Origin: Desulfobacterales bacterium
Lineage (GTDB): Bacteria; Desulfobacterota; Desulfobacteria; Desulfobacterales; JAFDCJ01
Assembly (NCBI GenBank): GCA_020345785.1
Contig: CP070771.1
Location: forward strand, 6,873,227 to 6,884,944
DNA length: 11,718 nt
Direction: 5' to 3'
Shown here: positions 7,140 to 11,718 of the stretch, piece after piece
How positions within the stretch are numbered: the first letter of the stretch is position 1
How the letters are laid out: each line of letters begins with the position of its first letter
Program-made: the position numbers and the translations under genes
The notes under the pieces: generated by a model
Told to the model about the DNA's origin: nothing
Seen by the model: only the letters and a program-made list of their open reading frames with translations
Database searches by the model: none

Positions 7140-8075
7140 CTACCGGCCTTCGCTGCTGTCCAAAAATTCTTCAACGACGCTGATTAATTCGACCAATCCC
7201 TCTCCGCCTTCTTCGTGTTCGACCAGGCCGACAAGAATGTATTCGCGGTCTTTTTCCGTGATAATCCCGCTGTCAGCATGAAACTGCTTCCAGGTGCCGG
7301 ATTTGCGATAGACCTCGGCCTCGGGCTCCGCTTCTTTCAAGCCCTTGACAAATTTATGGGTGATGCCGGGCTTGGAGAATACTTCCACCAGATCATCCTG
7401 GTACTGCGGCGCCACCAGCCGGCCGGTGGCACCCATGTAATAAAAGCGGGCCGCCTGCATGGCCGAGGCGCCGTGGGAGATGTTGTTGATCGGGTCCCGT
7501 TTCCAGACCGGACCGCCGCCGTAATCACGTCCGACCCAGAGCCCGCCGCCGTATTTGGGATCGTAGAGACGATAGCGGTCGGACTGCAATATTTCCGCCA
7601 GGTTTTCGATGCCGATCCGATTGAGCAGTTTGGTGGCTGCCTTGTTGGAAGATTTCCTCACTGTCGCAATCAGCAGCTTTCTGGTTTCATCATTCATTTT
7701 TATGTTGCCGCGTTCCATCTCCACAAATACACCCAGCACGATGGCAATTTTGGGCAGACTGGCGGCATACATCGTAATATCGCCGTTGACTTCGGCGACC
7801 TTGGGTTTATAAGGGTCTGTGATATCCGCCAGAACGATGCCGACTTTCCCGGCCTTGGCGAGATCCCGGATATCCTGTCCGAAATGCTTGTCCAACGCTT
7901 TTTCAAAGGCGGCCTGAAACTGTGGATCGATGCTGTCCCGCAGCGCAGGATAGTTTCCTTCAGCAGCATACCCCGCAGAACAAAGAAGTCCCGCTGTAAG
8001 ACACCAAAGCAGCACTTTGACAGCGTATCTCTGGGTCGGTTGCCGATCGATGTTATATTTAAGATTGAACTGCAT
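7140..8075 (-). CDS. periplasmic serine hydrolase, class A beta-lactamase / PBP-like fold
   Basis: A 311-residue exported protein with the three active-site motifs of the DD-peptidase/beta-lactamase superfamily: SLPK (106-109, nucleophile Ser106), SSN (142-144) and KSGT (258-261). The signal peptide spans roughly residues 17-38 (core VLLWCLTAGLLCSAGYA). The fold and motif spacing fit the beta-lactamase2 group. However, the ExxLN motif that carries the deacylating Glu in true class A beta-lactamases is not visible; the corresponding stretch reads as a Gly-rich region near 175-188. That makes a peptidoglycan peptidase or a substrate-diverged hydrolase more likely than an antibiotic-hydrolysing enzyme, though this is inference. 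AAAGGA stands seven bases before the ATG. It sits between the Blc lipocalin (140 bases upstream) and the MltF-like gene (61 bases downstream), in line with a wall-remodelling role. Confidence 0.85.
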   Translation of the reverse strand: MQFNLKYNIDRQPTQRYAVKVLLWCLTAGLLCSAGYAAEGNYPALRDSIDPQFQAAFEKALDKHFGQDIRDLAKAGKVGIVLADITDPYKPKVAEVNGDITMYAASLPKIAIVLGVFVEMERGNIKMNDETRKLLIATVRKSSNKAATKLLNRIGIENLAEILQSDRYRLYDPKYGGGLWVGRDYGGGPVWKRDPINNISHGASAMQAARFYYMGATGRLVAPQYQDDLVEVFSKPGITHKFVKGLKEAEPEAEVYRKSGTWKQFHADSGIITEKDREYILVGLVEHEEGGEGLVELISVVEEFLDSSEGR

Positions 8076-8134
8076 TTTATATTTCCTTTCGGTCGGTTGT
8101 AACGTTTTGTTTTAAGGTCCCGTCTGCAGGGTCA

Positions 8135-8154
8135 GCAGGGGCGCTTCGCCCTGC
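8135..8154. repeat. GC-rich hairpin between the lipocalin and serine hydrolase genes
   Basis: GCAGGGGCG (8135-8143) pairs with CGCCCTGC (8147-8154) around the loop CTT, with one bulged G. A second short inverted repeat, CAGTCG (8169-8174) with CGACTG (8184-8189), lies 14 bases away. Both sit in the 140-base gap downstream of the lipocalin stop. Neither is followed by a T-run on the minus strand, so an intrinsic terminator is only weakly suggested; mRNA stabilisation or a processing site is equally possible. Confidence 0.4.
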
Positions 8155-8215
8155 CCTCCCGATGCCAGCAGTCGAAATAAAAGCGACTGTTTAGTTCAGA
8201 AGGCTGCTGAAGAAT

Positions 8216-8746
8216 CTAACCCGGTTCACCTGAGTGCACCGTCCGCTGCAGTTTTTCAGGATCGTAACCTTTCCGGGGTAATTTTTCCGTTATTTGACGA
8301 TAGAGGCCGGGGTCCATCGCAGGCGTGCGGCTCAAAATCCAAAGATAGTTTCTGGAAGGCTCCCCCACAACCACCCATCGGTAGTTTTCATCCAGATCGA
8401 TGATCCAATAATTGCCTTTAAACGGCCAGAAAAACCAAACTTTGAGTTTGGCGTTGGTGGCCGGGTCCACTATTTCCGCCTTGCCTTTGGCTTCCTTCAG
8501 CGGTCCGTCCGGACTGTCTTTGCGGCAACGGTTGATGACCTGGATCTTGCCGTCCGGCAGCAACGAGTATTCAGCCGTGGAAGCCGTGCACCCCTTCTGA
8601 AACCAGGCCGGGTAGCTGGCGATCTCGTACCACTTACCCAGGTAGCGCTCCAGGTTGACAGAGGCGACGGTTTCCAGCGGGGGTTTGTTGCCGGCGCAAC
8701 CAAACACGATAATTGTCAAGACGAAGAATGTCATCAAATGCCTCAT
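8216..8746 (-). CDS. blc: Blc-type outer-membrane lipocalin lipoprotein
   Basis: A 176-residue bacterial lipocalin, a small lipid-binding barrel carried on the outer membrane and linked in other bacteria to lysophospholipid binding and membrane repair. The N-terminus MRHLMTFFVLTIIVFGC is a lipoprotein signal with Cys17 as the lipidated residue. The first lipocalin motif follows as YLGKWYEIASYPAWFQKGC. Later blocks typical of Blc are also present: AEYSLLPDGKIQVINRC, GKAEIVDP, KVWFFWPFKGNYWIIDLD and YLWILSRTP. The frame is open back to 8827, but AAGGAG six bases before the ATG at 8746 and the clean signal peptide set the start. The longer reading would include a run of nine A and a poor leader. 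It follows the phospholipase D-like gene by 87 bases, a functionally sensible pairing for phospholipid turnover. Confidence 0.93.
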   Translation of the reverse strand: MRHLMTFFVLTIIVFGCAGNKPPLETVASVNLERYLGKWYEIASYPAWFQKGCTASTAEYSLLPDGKIQVINRCRKDSPDGPLKEAKGKAEIVDPATNAKLKVWFFWPFKGNYWIIDLDENYRWVVVGEPSRNYLWILSRTPAMDPGLYRQITEKLPRKGYDPEKLQRTVHSGEPG

Positions 8747-8752
8747 TTTCCA

Positions 8753-8758
8753 CTCCTT
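8753..8758 (-). promoter_or_regulatory. ribosome binding site that fixes the lipocalin start
   Basis: The minus strand reads AAGGAG followed by TGGAAA and the ATG at 8746. It is the strongest such site near this gene and sets the start 27 codons inside the longest open frame. Confidence 0.65.
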
Positions 8759-8833
8759 ATCCGTCAGCATAATCGGTGATCGTTTTTTTTTGCTTAACAT
8801 ATTGTTGCGCCGTCGGTGAAACAACAATTTCTC

Positions 8834-10360
8834 TCAAAAATACTTGCTGGGAAACAGCTTGAAAAACAGATCCATCACCCGCTGCCAGAAGCTCTGAGCC
8901 GGTTGCCTGGTTCTGATATCTTCACCCGACTGCCATATGATCTGGCCCTGATCATTGAGTTTGACCCGCCAGCTGTTTTCCGGCTGCATTAATTCTTCCG
9001 CCAGTTGCGCCAGTTCCTCTGCGAGTTCAGGGCTGTCGATGAGAACACCCATTTCGGTATTGAAATCTCTGGCGCGCGGATCCAAATTGAAGGATCCGAT
9101 GTAAACACGCGAACGGTCGACAACCGACGCTTTGGTGTGCAGGCCGACAAACCCGGACACCACCGGCGGTGTATCCTCCCGTGACTTAATCGCGGCATCC
9201 GGCCGCAGTTCGTAAAGCTCAATACCTGCTTCTAAAATCGGTTTGCGCCAGGGCCCGTAGTGGCTGTTGACGGCCGGCACGTCCTGGGAGGCCAGCGAAT
9301 TGGTCAGGACTCTTATTTTAACGCCCTTTTGAATCAGATCACGGGCTGAATTCAGCATATCCTCATTCGGAATCACATAGGCATTGACGATCAAAAGCTC
9401 ACGTCTTGCAGTGTTGCTAAACTCCGGCATGATGGTGGCCATCTCCTGGGAAATGGCATCTTTCCCCAATGTATCGTAAATCACTTCACTGGTGCCGGTA
9501 TGAAGGCGTTGGAGGAGCGACCGGCGGATTTCATCCCAATTCTGCCTTTCGATCGGAATATGTCGAAGGCGCTCAGATTTTTTTAAGCGCTCAAGATCCG
9601 CATACGCTATTTCTTCTGGTGATGCCTCTGGTTGATCGTGCCCAAAAGCAGATGCAGGTACAACCAAGGGACTGTTCCAGAAATGATCGAAAAGCTTGGA
9701 AGATTCGCGCGCCACCGGCCCGACCCCGAGCACATCGAGATCGAGAAAGTTAAAGGTGCTGTTTAACCCGAAATATTCATCGCCCAGATTGCGGCCCCCC
9801 AAAATGGCAATGCGATTATCGGCAACGATGAGCTTATTGTGCATACGATAATTAAACCGCTCGAGCGTTTGAGCCGTTTTCACGTTTCGACGCGTGGAAT
9901 ATTGTCGCCAGGGATTAAACAGACGAACTTCGACATTCGGATGCGCATCAATCACAGCGATATTTTCATCCTCGGATATCAGCAGTATATCATCGCTAAT
10001 CAGGCGTACCCGCACGCCACGCTTGGCCGCATCCATAACGCGTTTAAATACCAGTTCACCACTGTCGTCGGCGTACCAGAGATAATACTGGATATCCAAA
10101 GAATAGCGTGCCTCATCGATCAGCATTAACCGCTGACGCAGAGATTCAGCATTATTGTCCAGCAGCAAAAATCCGGATTTTAGGTGTCCGTGCTTTTCAG
10201 TAAATGCGGCTTCGAGATCGGCAAAGGTTCCATCCTTCCCCGGCTCCATGGCATAGCTGGGTTCAGGTTCCGAAAATTCCCGGGTAGGTGCGGGCGCAGT
10301 GGTACAGGAGCCCACCAGGACAATAAAGATCATAGCGGATATGTACCTTACGAGTTTCAT
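8834..10360 (-). CDS. phospholipase D family lipoprotein (cardiolipin synthase ClsC-like)
   Basis: A 508-residue lipoprotein with two PLD (HKD) catalytic motifs: HNKLIVADNR (174-183; His174, Lys176, Asp181), extended by GGRNLGDEYF (188-197), and HTKASVVDRSR (408-418; His408, Lys410, Asp415), followed by GSFNLDPRA (422-430). The lipobox is LVGSC with Cys19, so the enzyme is probably anchored on the periplasmic face of a membrane. Early family blocks SLDIQYYLW (87-95) and GVRVRLISDD (115-124) are present. Length and layout are closest to the ClsC/YmdC type, which forms cardiolipin from phosphatidylglycerol and phosphatidylethanolamine in E. coli; a phospholipase role cannot be excluded. No YmdB-like partner lies beside it; a lipocalin follows instead. 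The start has only a modest AAAGGG upstream. Transcription probably begins in the AT-rich gap 10361-10601. Confidence 0.9.
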   Translation of the reverse strand: MKLVRYISAMIFIVLVGSCTTAPAPTREFSEPEPSYAMEPGKDGTFADLEAAFTEKHGHLKSGFLLLDNNAESLRQRLMLIDEARYSLDIQYYLWYADDSGELVFKRVMDAAKRGVRVRLISDDILLISEDENIAVIDAHPNVEVRLFNPWRQYSTRRNVKTAQTLERFNYRMHNKLIVADNRIAILGGRNLGDEYFGLNSTFNFLDLDVLGVGPVARESSKLFDHFWNSPLVVPASAFGHDQPEASPEEIAYADLERLKKSERLRHIPIERQNWDEIRRSLLQRLHTGTSEVIYDTLGKDAISQEMATIMPEFSNTARRELLIVNAYVIPNEDMLNSARDLIQKGVKIRVLTNSLASQDVPAVNSHYGPWRKPILEAGIELYELRPDAAIKSREDTPPVVSGFVGLHTKASVVDRSRVYIGSFNLDPRARDFNTEMGVLIDSPELAEELAQLAEELMQPENSWRVKLNDQGQIIWQSGEDIRTRQPAQSFWQRVMDLFFKLFPSKYF

Positions 10361-10601
10361 TTTGATTATAATCCCTTTTGATTTGAAAGCGGAAAGTATA
10401 AATCCAGACCTCGTTGAATAGTTAAATAGTTGACTGGTTTATTAGGCAAATAATAACATTCAATTCAGTACCTGTTTATTGAATTCACATCATGTTTGCG
10501 AATGATTGATGCCATTGCCAGAGTTAATATATTAAGAATGCTATCGATTTAAATTGAAAAGACAGAGGGCTGCGATACAATAGATATTCAATCTTCAATC
10601 T
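10361..10601. other. AT-rich intergenic region upstream of the phospholipase D-like gene
   Basis: This gap is visibly richer in A and T than the flanking genes. It contains the inverted repeat ATTCAAT (10458-10464) and ATTGAAT (10478-10484), 13 bases apart, which could be an operator. A minus-strand TATACT (10400-10395) resembles a -10 box about 35 bases before the phospholipase D-like start, but no good -35 stands at the right distance, so the promoter is not assigned firmly. No terminator with a T-tract was found after the lipase stop. Confidence 0.4.
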
Positions 10602-10614
10602 TCAATATTCGATT
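10587..10614. repeat. seven-base tandem repeat covering the lipase stop codon
   Basis: Four tandem heptamers: TTCAATC (10587-10593), TTCAATC (10594-10600), TTCAATA (10601-10607) and TTCGATT (10608-10614). The last is the most diverged. The lipase stop codon (10604-10602, TGA) and its last three codons fall inside the array, so repeat expansion or contraction could have set the present C-terminus (ending GIEY). Confidence 0.6.
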
Positions 10615-11718
10615 CCGTTCCAGGTTAGGGCGATATTATTCCAGATGTGCACGGCATAAAGCAGCGGCACGTGATCTCTGAATGCTGCCGGAACAAATCC
10701 CTTAAAAGAATTTTTATTTTGCGATCTGGTGTCGTCCTGACCATACCTCTCGTCGGGTCGTTGATATTCCGATCGTTCCCTTGCAATTCTTTTATCCTGC
10801 ATTATTCCGTCACGATCGATAAACTTCAGCTCGCCGACATGAACGTATCTGCCCCGGGGTGGAACCTGGCAAAAGATGTCATCATTGTTGACAACACGGT
10901 AAATGTTTACATCTAAATTTTCCTTGAACTCGTCATCCCCCACCCTGGGCGAACCGAAGGAATAGACCCCCTGCACATTGCCATAGCGACCGGCGCACAG
11001 CGTTGCCAGAGCGGCTCCCAGGCTGTGGCCGGTTATCCAGATTTTACATCCCCTGCTTTCAAGCTGTGTGATATGGGGCAAAAGATCAGGCCACACTTGC
11101 TCCAATGCTTCCTTAAATCCTCGATGGACTTTACCGCCCGGGAGCCATTCCGTTAATCGGATATCCACATCTGCCTTCAAATCTGCAATCACCTTATTCA
11201 GATCAAATTTTCCGTCTTTTTTCCAGATCTCACTTCCCCTGAATGCAACAATCGCGAATCGATCGTTGTTGGCCACATAGCACTGCGTGCTTTGTTTATC
11301 AAAAAATCGGACTTCCGGAAAGCCCGCTTCGCGAAATCGGATACCGACAAAGTCTGGATCTGCATACACCAGCGTGGAAACCTCAGCCAGCCACCAAGCA
11401 TTGATCAGGTTGAATAATGTCGCATTGAACCGAAAAGGATACTGCTGATGATTTTGGAAATAATCATAATCTTTAAAGGGTGGTGAGAGGTTCTTAAAGG
11501 TAATAATGGGCACTTCCTTCTTCGCGGGCTTTGGTACCACCTTCTGATACATTCGCTTCCAGTCAAAAAACTCCAGTTCATTCAGTGCGGTCGTCTCTTC
11601 GGAGAAAACGAAAACCGCCCGCATGCCGTCGGTCCAGTAAGGTGAATCTGTCAGGTTGTAACGCGGATTAGCCGGGTCTGCTTTGCCGACCCCATCTACA
11701 AATCCAAGTTTGGCAACT
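10602..11718 (-). CDS. LssY_C-class 3 lipase fusion, 5' end outside window
   Basis: The frame is open from the right edge to the TGA at 10602 and gives at least 371 residues. The first ones visible (VAKLGFVDGVG, NPRYNLTD, WTDGMR, VFVF) are the C-terminal part of an LssY_C domain, about 35 of 56 residues identical to the tail of the lipoprotein at 4151-5428. After a Pro/Lys-rich linker (about 11540-11505) comes a class 3 (fungal-type) lipase domain. It has AFRGSE near 11243, the nucleophile elbow ITGHSLGAAL (Ser codon 11024-11022), YSFGSPRVGDDEF, NNDDIFCQVPP with the probable catalytic Asp near 10880, and RDHVPLLY with the probable catalytic His near 10673. The triad is therefore complete and an esterase or phospholipase A-type activity is plausible. 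A start at the Met codon 11624 is rejected because homology continues upstream of it. The N-terminus, and whether it is also a lipoprotein, lies outside the window. Confidence 0.88.
   Translation of the reverse strand, partial: VAKLGFVDGVGKADPANPRYNLTDSPYWTDGMRAVFVFSEETTALNELEFFDWKRMYQKVVPKPAKKEVPIITFKNLSPPFKDYDYFQNHQQYPFRFNATLFNLINAWWLAEVSTLVYADPDFVGIRFREAGFPEVRFFDKQSTQCYVANNDRFAIVAFRGSEIWKKDGKFDLNKVIADLKADVDIRLTEWLPGGKVHRGFKEALEQVWPDLLPHITQLESRGCKIWITGHSLGAALATLCAGRYGNVQGVYSFGSPRVGDDEFKENLDVNIYRVVNNDDIFCQVPPRGRYVHVGELKFIDRDGIMQDKRIARERSEYQRPDERYGQDDTRSQNKNSFKGFVPAAFRDHVPLLYAVHIWNNIALTWNGIEY

Noticed and set aside
8783..8791. Run of nine T on the plus strand as a terminator
   Set aside because: On the transcribed minus strand it is a run of A, no stem precedes it, and it lies in the leader of the lipocalin gene.
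10434..10460. Plus-strand TTGACT followed by TAATAA as a promoter
   Set aside because: The spacing is only about 15 bases and no plus-strand gene follows it.
10602..11624. Lipase as a stand-alone gene starting at the Met codon 11624
   Set aside because: The frame stays open upstream to the window edge and the upstream residues match the LssY_C tail of the other gene, so this Met is internal.

Overview
The window is a single-strand cluster. Every convincing gene lies on the minus strand, so transcription runs from the right edge to the left edge, and the plus strand carries no supportable gene. Almost every product has an export signal: lipoboxes, cleavable signal peptides, and a beta-barrel ending in Phe. 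The host is therefore Gram-negative with an outer membrane. The intermediate base composition, LssY_C proteins, GC-rich hairpin repeats and MltF/Blc/PLD lipoproteins fit a marine or sediment deltaproteobacterium (Desulfobacterota-like), but that placement is inference and no phylogenetic marker is present.

Layout in transcription order. (1) 11718-10602: the C-terminal part of an LssY_C domain fused to a class 3 lipase, cut by the right edge. (2) 10601-10361: AT-rich intergenic DNA with small repeats. (3) 10360-8834: phospholipase D / cardiolipin synthase-like lipoprotein with two HKD motifs. (4) 8746-8216: Blc-type lipocalin lipoprotein. (5) 8075-7140: periplasmic serine hydrolase of the class A beta-lactamase / PBP fold without the usual ExxLN motif. 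(6) 7078-5576: MltF-like lytic transglycosylase, preceded by a possible seven-codon leader whose stop overlaps its start. (7) 5428-4151: LssY_C-domain lipoprotein, followed after 13 bases by (8) 4137-3259: outer-membrane beta-barrel protein. (9) About 840 bases of non-coding DNA holding a REPIN-like inverted pair of hairpins and a good sigma70-type promoter. (10) 2417-1641: exported histidine phosphatase. (11) 1610-747: secreted six-bladed NHL propeller. (12) 551-1: PIG-L (LmbE-type) deacetylase, cut by the left edge.

Genes 1 to 8 together read as an envelope lipid and peptidoglycan maintenance neighbourhood: phospholipid handling (PLD, lipocalin, lipase), wall cleavage (MltF-like enzyme, serine hydrolase) and outer-membrane parts (barrel, lipoproteins). 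The most unusual point is that the LssY_C C-terminal block occurs twice, about 6.2 kb apart: once in a stand-alone lipoprotein tied to a beta-barrel, once fused to a lipase. No mobile element, CRISPR array, tRNA or rRNA was seen.
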